Of a stretch of 64,000 nucleotides of DNA, positions 9,201 through 17,362 are shown in pieces; position 1 is the first letter of the stretch; every line of letters begins with the position of its first letter. The stretch spans positions 186,001 to 250,000 of the forward strand of contig CAWAJF010000007.1 in assembly GCA_963782345.1 (NCBI GenBank), written 5' to 3'. The notes beneath the pieces were generated by a model. It searched no databases and was not told the origin of the DNA. It worked only from the letters and a program-made list of their open reading frames with translations. The translations under genes were made by a program, and so were the position numbers. This stretch comes from DASUPK01 sp963782345. Lineage in GTDB: Bacteria > Actinomycetota > Thermoleophilia > Solirubrobacterales > 70-9.

Positions 9201-10689
9201 CAGCCTGAGGGTACCCAACGTGAATCGCGTTGCCCCGCGGGGCACCCTCGCTTCCTGGCACCCGATCCGCCCATGGATGCGCCTCCTCGAGTTGGGCGGC
9301 GATCTGGAGCAGCACATCTTCGCGACCGAGCGGTGCGATCAGCTGAATCCCGACGGGCAGTCCGTCCTCGCTCCACTGAAGCGGCAGCGAGATCGCCGGG
9401 TTGCCCGTCGCGTTGATCAGAGCCGTGAACGCCGCGGTCACCTCTCCCCTATGGATCCTCTTCAGCGGATCCTCGGGGTCATGCGCAAAGCTCCCCAGGG
9501 GCGGCGGTGGCTCGCCCATCGTGGGGGTGAGCAGCAGGTCGTGACCGGAGTCGAACCACATGCCGAGCATGCGCCCGACCGCCTGATGCTGGCTGACCGC
9601 GGCCAGGTACTGGCCCGAATGGCGCCGCCTGCCCTCCTCCGCCATCGCCCAGGTGAGCGGCTCAACGTCGCCGGGTCCGATCTCGCGCCCCGCGAGGACA
9701 CCGAGCTGGTCGAGGATCTCGGTCTGGCCGGCGTACCAGCGGGTCAGGAAGGTCTCGATCAGGTCGAAGGTCTCGGCGGGAACCGCCGGTGCGTCGTCGT
9801 CGACCTGATGGCCCAGGCCCTCCAGCATCGCGGCGGCCTCACGGGTGGCCGAAATGACGACGGGATCGATCTCGATGTGTGGTGCTCCGATCGGATCGGT
9901 AAGAACGGCGATCCTCAGAGAGCCGGGGGCGCCCCCGAGCTCGTCCATGTACGGCCGGAGCGGCGCGGGCGCGACATAGGGATCTCCCGGAGCAGGGCCG
10001 TGCGTCGCATCGAGAGCCAGGGCGACGTCGCGCACCGATCGCGAGAGCACGTGCTCGACGGTGAGGCCGCTCATCGTGTCCCCGATCAGCGGGCCGAGCG
10101 AGGTTCGCCCCCGGCTCGTCTTGAGGCCGACAAGCCCGCAGCAGCTCGCCGGGATCCTGATCGAGCCACCGCCGTCGTTCGCGTGGGCGATCGGCACGAT
10201 GCCGGCGGCGACCGCCGCCGCCGAGCCGCCGCTGGAACCACCCGGCGAACGTGTGAGGTCCCAGGGATTGTGGGTGGGTCCGTAGGCCTCCGGCTCGGTG
10301 GTGGGGACGATTCCCAGCTCCGGCGTATTGGTCTTGCCGATCGTGACGAGGCCGGCGGCGCGAAAGCGCGCGCCGAGGAAGGTGTCCACCGGGAGGCGGA
10401 AGTCGGCTTCCTTGAGCCCCTTCATCCCCATGTGGAGCGGCTGCCCGGCGAGGCCGGCGCCGAGGTCCTTGAAGAGGAATGGCACGCCGCGGAACGGGCC
10501 GTCGGGCAGCTCGCCGCGAGACTCCTCCACCCCCTGCTCATACAGCGGGTGGATGATCGCGTTGAGGTCGGGATTGAGCCGCTCGGCACGCTCGATCGCG
10601 GCCCGCGTGAGCTCCTCGGGGCTCACCTCCCCAATTCGCACCAGCTCCGCCTGAGCGGTGGCGTCCAGCCTTGCCAGATCCTCGGTCAC
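9193..10689 (-). CDS. Amidase-signature family hydrolase
   Basis: 498 residues. The amidase-signature Ser-Ser-Lys triad is visible: Lys in GVPFLFKD, Ser in RSPGGSSGGSAAA and Ser in DGGGSIRIPAS. The overall pattern, including THNPWDLTRSPGG, resembles 6-aminohexanoate cyclic dimer hydrolase-like and other broad amidases more than GatA; no GatB/C is nearby. The substrate is unknown. The GTG start overlaps the dapB stop (GTGA), and its stop overlaps dapA. It is therefore translationally embedded between two lysine-pathway genes, which is unusual. Confidence 0.88.
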   Translation of the reverse strand: MTEDLARLDATAQAELVRIGEVSPEELTRAAIERAERLNPDLNAIIHPLYEQGVEESRGELPDGPFRGVPFLFKDLGAGLAGQPLHMGMKGLKEADFRLPVDTFLGARFRAAGLVTIGKTNTPELGIVPTTEPEAYGPTHNPWDLTRSPGGSSGGSAAAVAAGIVPIAHANDGGGSIRIPASCCGLVGLKTSRGRTSLGPLIGDTMSGLTVEHVLSRSVRDVALALDATHGPAPGDPYVAPAPLRPYMDELGGAPGSLRIAVLTDPIGAPHIEIDPVVISATREAAAMLEGLGHQVDDDAPAVPAETFDLIETFLTRWYAGQTEILDQLGVLAGREIGPGDVEPLTWAMAEEGRRRHSGQYLAAVSQHQAVGRMLGMWFDSGHDLLLTPTMGEPPPPLGSFAHDPEDPLKRIHRGEVTAAFTALINATGNPAISLPLQWSEDGLPVGIQLIAPLGREDVLLQIAAQLEEAHPWADRVPGSEGAPRGNAIHVGYPQADA

Positions 10690-11366
10690 AGCAGCTCCTC
10701 CAGTCCGATAACGAAGCGGTCGGGCAGGTCCGCCACCTTGCGGACCGCAAGCAGCACCCCGGGCATGAAGCTCGAGCGGTTGATCGAATCGTGGCGGATC
10801 GAGAGCGTCTGGCCCTCCCCGCCGAAGGTCACTTCCTGATGGGCCACGAGGCCGGGAAGCCTCACCGAGTGGATCGGCTCATGAACGTTGCCTCCGGCCT
10901 CGCGGATCAGCTCGGCCGTGCGCTTGGCCGTGCCGGACGGCGCGTCCTTCTTGTGATCGCCGTGGAGCTCGATGATCTCGGCCTCCGGCATGTGCGGCGC
11001 GATCAGCTTCGACGCCTCCATCATCAGCACCGCCCCGATGGCGAAGTTGGGCGCGACGAAGCAGTTGGCCTTACCGCCGATTCCATGGACCTCCGCGCGC
11101 ATCTCGTCGAGGTCGAAGCCGGTGCTGCCGACGACCGCGTGCACCCCTCTGCTGAGAGCATCGAGGACGTTGGCCGGCGCCGCGTCCGGCGTGGTGAAAT
11201 CGACCAACACGTCCGCGCCGTCGAGCAGGTCCTCGACCGGCGTTTCGAGCGCAGGGTCAGCGCGGCCGACGAGCTCCATGTCCTCCGCCCCCTCGACGGC
11301 CGCACACGTGGTCTCCCCCATCCGCCCGGCGGCACCCGAGACGACGACCTTGATCGGTTCGGCCAT
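10686..11366 (-). CDS. dapB: 4-hydroxy-tetrahydrodipicolinate reductase
   Basis: 226 residues, on the short side for the family. The N-terminal nucleotide-binding loop is GAAGRMGE, the substrate loop is ELHGDHKKDAPSGTA, and GSTGFD lies between. By alignment from memory to the E. coli segment EAHHRHKVDAPSGT, the catalytic His159 and Lys163 equivalents are kept, while the second His of the HH pair is Gly. It reduces the DapA product with NAD(P)H. It is the second gene of the unit, 9 bases after a PH-like protein gene. Confidence 0.94.
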   Translation of the reverse strand: MAEPIKVVVSGAAGRMGETTCAAVEGAEDMELVGRADPALETPVEDLLDGADVLVDFTTPDAAPANVLDALSRGVHAVVGSTGFDLDEMRAEVHGIGGKANCFVAPNFAIGAVLMMEASKLIAPHMPEAEIIELHGDHKKDAPSGTAKRTAELIREAGGNVHEPIHSVRLPGLVAHQEVTFGGEGQTLSIRHDSINRSSFMPGVLLAVRKVADLPDRFVIGLEELL

Positions 11367-11375
11367 GCGGCGATC

Positions 11376-11885
11376 TTATGGTGCCTCGACGCGAAACCAC
11401 TCGGCAAGCGCCTCGAGCCCCTGGCGCTGAGCCTCGCCGCCGCCGAGCTTGCCGAGGACCTTGCCCTCGCCGCGCATCAGCATCAGCTTGAGCTTCTCGC
11501 CGCCCGTCGTCTGGATCTGGAGGCGGACAGCGGCGTGGTCGAGGATGGCCGTGTCGACGTTGATCCACCCGCCGCCGGCGGGACCGGCCTTGGCCGAGGC
11601 GACCTGCTCAGGGGCGATCGACTGAGGGGAGCCGTCCGGATTGCCCCGCCGGTCGAGCGGCTGCACGAGCAGCCGGCGATCGGTCGTCCCGATCACCGCG
11701 GCCCCGCCCTTGAACATCCCCTTCTGCTGCGAGGCAACGCAGAGCCCGCGCAGCTCCTCCCCGCTCTCCAGCCGCGCCTCGAGAAGCGGCCGGTACTTCG
11801 AGTCGAGATCAGCCACGGGGTCAATGCTATTCCGAACCCCTGGCGTAACCTCGATGGCATGCCTGGGGTTCATCACCGCCGTCAT
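11376..11885 (-). CDS. Uncharacterised PH-like domain protein
   Basis: 169 residues if started at the ATG at 11885. The conserved-looking part begins nearer ADLDSKYRPLLEARL, and a GTG immediately before it (residue 24) is an alternative, perhaps leaderless, start. The features are a short helical lead, GGAAVIGTTDRRLLVQPLDR, an INVDTAILDHAAVRLQIQTTGG beta-rich stretch, and KLKLMLMRG followed by a C-terminal helix. Together they resemble bacterial PH-like folds that recognise small ligands or membranes. No catalytic motif is visible. It probably leads the dapB transcript. Function unknown. Confidence 0.65.
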   Translation of the reverse strand: MTAVMNPRHAIEVTPGVRNSIDPVADLDSKYRPLLEARLESGEELRGLCVASQQKGMFKGGAAVIGTTDRRLLVQPLDRRGNPDGSPQSIAPEQVASAKAGPAGGGWINVDTAILDHAAVRLQIQTTGGEKLKLMLMRGEGKVLGKLGGGEAQRQGLEALAEWFRVEAP

Positions 11886-12117
11886 CGTGCCCGCAGGCTG
11901 AAGCCGGGCGGCTGGCTCATCCTCGGCCTTCTCCTCGCGATCGTGTGGGGATCCTCATCGGCCTTCAGGCTCTCTGGATCGCAGCCCTGGTCGTCCTGCT
12001 GCTCCTGCTGATCGGGGCGTTCGGAGTTCCTCGGAGCGTCGAGCGGCTCACTTCCCACCCGCGTTCACCAACGCCCCGGGCGAGATCACGACGCGGGATC
12101 CCGAGGACGGGGACTGA
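11859..12117 (+). pseudogene. Possible broken small membrane-protein gene read in three frames
   Basis: From ATG 11859, one frame gives a basic N-terminus and a hydrophobic stretch GGWLILGLLLAIVWG before degenerating. The frame one base back continues it from about 11948 as ILIGLQALWIAALVVLLLLL, then IGAFG. The third frame ends with a well-coded acidic tail, FTNAPGEITTRDPEDGD, and a TGA at 12115-12117. Third-position GC is high in each segment only in the stated frame. Two single-base losses would explain this, the first at a GGGG run (11947-11950). It could be a decayed gene, an assembly error, or chance. Confidence 0.35.
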
Positions 12118-12120
12118 GGG

Positions 12121-13404
12121 CTACGCGGCGGCGAGGGCTTCGCTCACCGGCGCAAGCGCCGAGCGGAAGCGGTCCTCGCTGGGGGCGATCGCGGCCGCCG
12201 ACAGCGAGTCGGGCGCGTAGAGCTCGCGGGCGAGTTCGGCGACTTCCTGGGAGGTGACGCGGTCGACCCTCTCGATCAGCTCGTCCAGGCTGAGGAGCGG
12301 AGTGTCGAACAGGACCGACTTGCCGATCCTGCCCATGCGGGCAGAGGTCGACTCGGACGACAGGACCATCCGGCCCTTGACGTGCTCCTTGGCGCGGGCG
12401 AGCTCCTCGTCCGTGATGCCGTCGGTGTGGATGGAGGCGAGCTCGCGGCCGATGATCTCGCAGGCCTCCTGCACGTTGTCCTGGCGCGTCCCGATGTAGA
12501 TGCCGATCAGCCCGCTGTCCACGTACTGCTGGGTGTAGGAGCCGACGGAGTACGCCAGTCCCTTCTTCTCGCGAACCTCCCGGAAGAGCCTCGAGGACGT
12601 GGAGCCCCCGAAGACCGCGTCGAGGATGCTGAGCGCGTAGCGGCGGTCGTCGCCGCGGTCGATGCCGGCGCCGCCGAAGGCGATGTGGAACTGCTCCGTG
12701 TCCTTCTGCTGGAAGGCGATCTGCGCCCCATCGACCTTTGGCCGCTCGACTTCCGGGCGGTCGCCATTGGCGACCGGCGGCTCGACGTGGCGCCTGCTGA
12801 GCTCGACGATCCGCTCGTGGTCGATGTTCCCCGCGGCCGCGACGACGATGTTCTGACCGGTATAGCGGGCCCGGTGGTAGGCGTCGATGTCCGGAACCGG
12901 GATAGAGCTGATCACCTCGGCCTCGCCGAGCACGCGCCTGCCCAGCGGATGGCCGCCGAAGACCGCGCGGTCGAGCACGTCGTGGACCTTGTCCTGAGGC
13001 TCGTCCTCGTACATCGCGATCTCCTCCAGCACGACCTCGCGCTCAGAGTCGATCTCCGGGTAGGTCGGGCCGAGCAGCATCTCCGAGAGGAGGTCGAAGG
13101 CCTCATCCGTGTGCGTGTCGAGAAAGCGCGCGTACAGGTTCGTCGACTCCTTGCCGGTCGCCGCATTCACCGCGGCTCCGAGGCCGTCGAAGGTCTCGGC
13201 GATCTCGATCGCCGAATAGCGCTTCGTGCCCTTGAAGAGCAGGTGCTCCAGGAAATGCGAGACGCCGGCCTGCGCCGGCGTCTCGTCCCTCGAGCCTGTG
13301 CGAACCCAGAGCCCCAGGGCAACGGATCTCACCGAGGGCACTGCCTCGGTGACGACCCGTAACCCGGAGTCGAGCTCGGTTATCTGAGCTTCGGGCTTGC
13401 TCAC
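12121..13404 (-). CDS. M16 family zinc peptidase
   Basis: 427 residues with a GTG start. The inverted zinc motif HFLEH is at 50-54, with the distal glutamate in REVVLEEIAMYEDEP (about 127-128). The C-terminal half contains the arginine/tyrosine region seen in processing-peptidase-like M16B proteins (SSRLFREVREKKGLAYSV). M16 proteins of this size usually act as homodimers or heterodimers on short peptides. No signal peptide is visible, so it is cytoplasmic. It follows pnp by 11 bases and is likely co-transcribed, an order widespread in Gram-positive bacteria. Confidence 0.93.
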   Translation of the reverse strand: MSKPEAQITELDSGLRVVTEAVPSVRSVALGLWVRTGSRDETPAQAGVSHFLEHLLFKGTKRYSAIEIAETFDGLGAAVNAATGKESTNLYARFLDTHTDEAFDLLSEMLLGPTYPEIDSEREVVLEEIAMYEDEPQDKVHDVLDRAVFGGHPLGRRVLGEAEVISSIPVPDIDAYHRARYTGQNIVVAAAGNIDHERIVELSRRHVEPPVANGDRPEVERPKVDGAQIAFQQKDTEQFHIAFGGAGIDRGDDRRYALSILDAVFGGSTSSRLFREVREKKGLAYSVGSYTQQYVDSGLIGIYIGTRQDNVQEACEIIGRELASIHTDGITDEELARAKEHVKGRMVLSSESTSARMGRIGKSVLFDTPLLSLDELIERVDRVTSQEVAELARELYAPDSLSAAAIAPSEDRFRSALAPVSEALAAA

Positions 13405-13415
13405 GCGGTCCGGCT

Positions 13416-15686
13416 TCAGCGGCCTCTGCCGCCGCCGTCGCGCTCGCGGCGACGGCCTCCGCCGCCGCCCTCGCGATCTCGCCGGGGCCCGCCGCGGCCG
13501 CCGCCGCCATCACGGCGACGCGGGGGTCCGGGGTCTCCGGTGCCGACACCGGCGAGGTCCTCCGCCGACTTGCCCGAGACGTCGGGGTCCTCGGTGAGTC
13601 GCAGGCCGATCCGGCCTCGCTCCTTGTCGACCTCGACGACGGTGACGTCGATCTCATCGCCCTGGTTGAGGACCTCCTCGACCGTGCCGACCCGCTCGCC
13701 CGGCTTCACGTTGGAGATGTGAAGCAGGCCGTCGGTGCCCTTGCTGAGCTCGATGAAGGCGCCGAAGTTGGTGGTCTTCACCACCTTGCCGGAGGTGTAG
13801 CGATCTCCGATCTCGGCGTCCTTGGTCATCGCGGTGATCCGCTCCGCGAGGGCGTCGACCCTCTCGCCGGTGGGTGCGTAGAGGCGCACCGTCCCGTCGT
13901 CGTCAACGTCGATCTCGGCCTCGAACTCGTCGGAGAGGCCGCGGATCGTCTCGCCGCCCTTGCCGATCAGGGCGCCGATCTTCTCCGGATCGATCTTGAT
14001 CGAGGTGATCTTCGGCGCGAACTGCGAGAGCTGCTCGCGCGGCGCATCGATCGCCGCGGCCATCTTGTCGAGGATGAACAGTCGGCCCTTGTTGGCCTGA
14101 TCGAGGGCGTCCCTGAGGATCTCCAGGGTGACGCCGGTGATCTTGATGTCCATCTGCAGGGCGGTGATCCCGTCCTTGGTCCCGGCGACCTTGAAGTCCA
14201 TGTCGCCCAGGTGGTCCTCGACGCCGGCGATGTCGGTGAGGACGATGTAGTCGTCCCCCTCCTTGATCAGCCCCATCGCGACGCCGGCGACCGGCGCGGT
14301 GACCGGAACGCCCGCGGCCTGGAGGGCCATCGAGGAGGCACAGACGGAGCCCATCGACGAGGACCCGTTCGACTCCAGGGTGTCGGAGACGACGCGGATC
14401 ACGTACGGGAACTCCTCCTCGTCGGGAATCGTGGCCAGCAGGGCGCGCTCGGCGAGCGCGCCGTGACCGATGTCGCGGCGCTTCGGTCCGCGCATGAAGC
14501 CGGCCTCTCCCACCGAGAACGGCGGGAAGTTGTAGTGGTGCCAGAACCGCTTGGTCTCCTGGAGGCCGAGGTTGTCGACCTTCATGTCCATGCGGGTCGT
14601 GCCGAGCGCGACGTTGGAGAGGATCTGCGTCTCTCCGCGCGTGAACAGCGCCGAGCCGTGCGAGCGCGGCGCGATGTCGATCTCGGTCTCGATCGGCCGG
14701 ATCTCGTCCTGGGCGCGGCCGTCTGGGCGCTTCTTGTCGACGGCGATGTGCCTGCGGATCGTGTCCTTCTCCAGCTTCGAGAAGGCGGCCTTGACCTCGG
14801 CCAGCCGCTCGCGGTCGGGCTGCTCGTCATCGGTCGGGGGCGCGTACTGCTCCAGCACCTCGGCCTCGACGGCGTCGATCGCATCCTGGCGCTCGAGCTT
14901 CGCCTGAACCTGCGCGGCCTCCGCGAGCTTTGCGCCATGGGAGCTCTTGATCGACTCGAGCGTCGCCTCGTCGACCGTGGGAGCCTCGATCTCGAGCTTC
15001 TCCACGCCGGCCTTGCCACGCAGCTCCTCCATCGTCGCGACGAGCTTCTTGATCTCGGAGTGCGCGATGTCGAGCGCGTCCAGGATCTCGGCCTCGGTGA
15101 CGCCGTTGGCGCCGGCCTCGACCATCAGGATCGCCTCGTCGGTGCCGGACACGATCAGATCCATGTCGAGCTCCTCGAGCCTCTCCTCCTCCGGATTGAC
15201 GACGAAGTCGCCGTCGAGCTTGCCGATCCGGACCGCGCCGACGTGCTTGGCGACGGGGATGTCGGAGATGGCGAGCGCGGCGGAGGCGCCGTTCATCGCC
15301 AGGATGTCGTAGGGGTGGACATGGTCCACGGACATCGGCTGTGAGACCAGCTGCGTCTCGCGATGCCATCCCTTCGGGAAGAGCGGGCGCAGCGGACGAT
15401 CGATCATCCGCGCGGTCAGTGTGGCCTTCTCGCCCGCGCGCGCCTCGCGCCGGAAGAAGGAGCCGGGGATCTTGCCCGCGGCATAGTGTTTCTCCTCAAC
15501 GTCAACGGTGAGGGGGAGGAAGTCCACGTCGCGGTCATTGCCCGCGGTCGCGGTGCAGAGGACCATCGTGTCGCCGGAGCGCACCACGACGGCTCCACTC
15601 GCCTGACGGGCGAGCTTTCCGGTCTCGAAGGAAATCTCCTCGCCGCCTACTTCCACCGAGACTCGGCTTACGTCGAACATGCTCAT
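13416..15686 (-). CDS. pnp: Polynucleotide phosphorylase
   Basis: 756 residues. It has two RNase PH-like halves joined by a helical linker (first half about 1-150; second half from about 325 with RSHGSALFTRGETQ and the SMGSVCASSMAL stretch), then a KH domain (IGKGGETIRGL, about 570) and an S1 domain (SGKVVKTTNFGAFIEL ... DGLLHISN, about 645-710). The last 40 residues are an Arg/Gly-rich tail that may bind RNA. The enzyme degrades RNA phosphorolytically from the 3' end. ATG 15686 is preceded by AAGGGA at about 10 bases; an ATG two codons later is the alternative start. Confidence 0.97.
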   Translation of the reverse strand: MSMFDVSRVSVEVGGEEISFETGKLARQASGAVVVRSGDTMVLCTATAGNDRDVDFLPLTVDVEEKHYAAGKIPGSFFRREARAGEKATLTARMIDRPLRPLFPKGWHRETQLVSQPMSVDHVHPYDILAMNGASAALAISDIPVAKHVGAVRIGKLDGDFVVNPEEERLEELDMDLIVSGTDEAILMVEAGANGVTEAEILDALDIAHSEIKKLVATMEELRGKAGVEKLEIEAPTVDEATLESIKSSHGAKLAEAAQVQAKLERQDAIDAVEAEVLEQYAPPTDDEQPDRERLAEVKAAFSKLEKDTIRRHIAVDKKRPDGRAQDEIRPIETEIDIAPRSHGSALFTRGETQILSNVALGTTRMDMKVDNLGLQETKRFWHHYNFPPFSVGEAGFMRGPKRRDIGHGALAERALLATIPDEEEFPYVIRVVSDTLESNGSSSMGSVCASSMALQAAGVPVTAPVAGVAMGLIKEGDDYIVLTDIAGVEDHLGDMDFKVAGTKDGITALQMDIKITGVTLEILRDALDQANKGRLFILDKMAAAIDAPREQLSQFAPKITSIKIDPEKIGALIGKGGETIRGLSDEFEAEIDVDDDGTVRLYAPTGERVDALAERITAMTKDAEIGDRYTSGKVVKTTNFGAFIELSKGTDGLLHISNVKPGERVGTVEEVLNQGDEIDVTVVEVDKERGRIGLRLTEDPDVSGKSAEDLAGVGTGDPGPPRRRDGGGGRGGPRRDREGGGGGRRRERDGGGRGR

Positions 15687-15703
15687 ATGTCTTGTATCCC
15701 TTC

Positions 15704-15722
15704 GGCCGTCCGGTTGACGGCC
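15704..15722 (-). other. Hairpin in the pnp 5' leader
   Basis: A perfect 7-bp inverted repeat (GGCCGTC and GACGGCC, loop of 5) ends about 18 bases before the pnp start, just upstream of its Shine-Dalgarno. PNPase genes in other bacteria are autoregulated through 5' leader hairpins. On the plus strand the same hairpin is followed by TTTCGCTT, so a weak terminator is an alternative reading. Confidence 0.45.
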
Positions 15723-15769
15723 TTTCGCTTAAGAACTCTCGTTCTCTGTCGCGCGCATGGTAGCGGCCG

Positions 15770-16267
15770 CTACTTGCGCGTGAGCCCGATCAGGGCCTCC
15801 ACCACGTCGCCGCGCAGGTGCTGCCCGTCGTGGAAGGCCGTCGGCGTGCCGCCCACCCCGGCGCGGATCCCGCTGGCGAAGTCGCGCTCGACGCGCTCCC
15901 GGACGGCGTCGGAGCGGCTGTCCGAGCGGAAGCGCTCGAGATCCAGCCCGAAGCGCTCCGCGCGCTCCCAGAGGTGCGGATCGTCGACCCGCCCGCGGTC
16001 CGAGTAGAACGAGTCGCACATCTCCCAGAACGCCCCCTGCGCGCCCGCCGCCTCGGCCGCGGCGTGCAGAGCCGGCGCGCGCGGGTGCTTCGAGGCCATC
16101 GGGAAGTGCCGGAAGCAGAGGCGAAGCGGCAGCTCCCGGAGGCGCGCCCACTCTGCCGCGCAGTACGGGCAGCCGAAGTCGGCGTAGACGATCGCCTCGA
16201 TCCCCTCGCCCGTCACGTGATCGTCTGCGCCGATCGGCGGGACCGAGGCGCTGGTCAGCTCGCTCAT
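15770..16267 (-). CDS. DsbA-like thioredoxin-fold oxidoreductase
   Basis: 165 residues from ATG 16267. The redox motif is GCPYC (Cys33 and Cys36) and the cis-proline loop is VGGTPTAF near residue 140, with a helical insertion between them. This matches the DSBA/2-hydroxychromene isomerase-like thioredoxin superfamily. No signal peptide or lipobox is visible, so the protein is probably cytosolic, more like FrnE-type or NhaA-linked DSBA domains than periplasmic DsbA. The substrate is unknown. It is convergent with nothing and divergent from the riboswitch-controlled hydrolase. Confidence 0.85.
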   Translation of the reverse strand: MSELTSASVPPIGADDHVTGEGIEAIVYADFGCPYCAAEWARLRELPLRLCFRHFPMASKHPRAPALHAAAEAAGAQGAFWEMCDSFYSDRGRVDDPHLWERAERFGLDLERFRSDSRSDAVRERVERDFASGIRAGVGGTPTAFHDGQHLRGDVVEALIGLTRK

Positions 16268-16365
16268 CGACCTAGAGGGTAGGCCCGGATGTTCGCTAGC
16301 TGACGTCGCCACCCGGCCGAGCGCGACTCACACCAAATACTGGGGTTGGAGGTCGGACGACAGAC

Positions 16366-16494
16366 CTGGCTGAACCGCCGCGCACCGTGCGCGAGCGGCC
16401 GGGGGACCCAAGTCCCTGGGGCGAATCGCCGTCCGAGCGACGGCGTAACGCGACTCTCTTCCGCGTGAGCCCGGCAGCTAACCCCGGAAGCACG
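16366..16494 (+). promoter_or_regulatory. Cyclic di-AMP riboswitch (ydaO-yuaA class)
   Basis: The 246-base region before the NlpC/P60-like gene contains the conserved segments of the ydaO/yuaA aptamer in order. These are GCTGAACCGC, GCCGGGGGACCC, CCCTGGGGCGAATC, the GCGACGGCGTAACGCG arm, TCTTCCGC, then GAGCCCGGCAGCTAACC and GGAAGC. They are followed by an AGAGAGAGG ribosome-binding region and ATG 16514. This class binds c-di-AMP and in Actinobacteria is typically found before cell-wall hydrolase genes. No U-tract terminator is obvious between aptamer and start, so control may act on translation or through an unrecognised terminator. The boundaries are approximate. Confidence 0.85.
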
Positions 16495-16513
16495 ACAAGA
16501 GAGAGGTCCGAAG

Positions 16514-17347
16514 ATGAAAACCGACAGTGACTGCTGCCCGCGCTTTGCCCAATCCACGAACCCTGGCCTGCTTGGTGTCGCCGCGACGCTGATCGCGGCC
16601 GCCCTCATGGCACTCGCATTCGCTCCGCCGGCATCGGCGGCGAGACACCATGGCATGGTGCGGGTCAAGCTCGGCAGACGCCCGCTGTGGCCGCACCGGC
16701 GAGGCACGGACGTGCGTCAGCTGCAGAGGGATCTGACCCGGCTCAAGCAGCCGGCGAGCCCGGACGGCATCTACGGCAAGGCCACCTTCAAGTCGGTGCG
16801 GCGACTCGAGCGCCACCGGCGCTGGTACGTCGATGGCCGGGTCGGGCGCAGGGAGGCGGAGTGGGTCAAGAGGGCTGTCCAGCGGCAGCGCGACCAGAAG
16901 CATGCCCGGATGGTGTCCAGCGCCGGCACGGCGCAGCTGCTCCCGGACGGCACGGCGGTCGCCCCCGCCAACGCGCCGCTCCCGGTGCGCAACGCGATCG
17001 ACGCCGGCAACCGGATCCACACGAAGCCATACATCTGGGGTGGCGGGCATGGCGCCTTCGAGTCGAAGGGATACGACTGCTCCGGGGCGGTGAGCTACGT
17101 CCTGCACGCGGCGGGCCTCCTCCCCTACCCGATGGCCTCCGGCGCGCTCAGGCACTGGGGCTATCCCGGTAACGGGGCATGGATCACCGTGTACGCCAAC
17201 AAGTCTCACGCCTGGATGACCGTCGCCGGCCTGCGGTTCGACACCTCCGCGGTGGGCGAGTCGCTCAATCAGGGGTCCGGGCCGCGCTGGCGCGTCCACA
17301 TGCGAAGCGGAGACGGTTACGCGATCCGCTTCTCGCCCGGCCTCTAG
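16514..17347 (+). CDS. Secreted NlpC/P60-like protein with peptidoglycan-binding domain
   Basis: 277 residues. The signal sequence has a hydrophobic core at about 18-38 and a probable cleavage after ASA near residue 42. A PG_binding_1-type repeat follows (DVRQLQRDL ... PDGIYGKATFKSV, about 65-95). The C-terminal domain has the catalytic Cys189 in GYDCSGAVSYVLHAAG and a His232 in SHAWMTVAG, the cysteine/histidine arrangement of NlpC/P60-like papain folds. It probably cleaves peptide bonds in peptidoglycan outside the membrane. The c-di-AMP riboswitch directly upstream links its expression to turgor and wall signalling. Confidence 0.9.
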   Translation: MKTDSDCCPRFAQSTNPGLLGVAATLIAAALMALAFAPPASAARHHGMVRVKLGRRPLWPHRRGTDVRQLQRDLTRLKQPASPDGIYGKATFKSVRRLERHRRWYVDGRVGRREAEWVKRAVQRQRDQKHARMVSSAGTAQLLPDGTAVAPANAPLPVRNAIDAGNRIHTKPYIWGGGHGAFESKGYDCSGAVSYVLHAAGLLPYPMASGALRHWGYPGNGAWITVYANKSHAWMTVAGLRFDTSAVGESLNQGSGPRWRVHMRSGDGYAIRFSPGL

Positions 17348-17362
17348 GGCGAAGGCGCAGGC

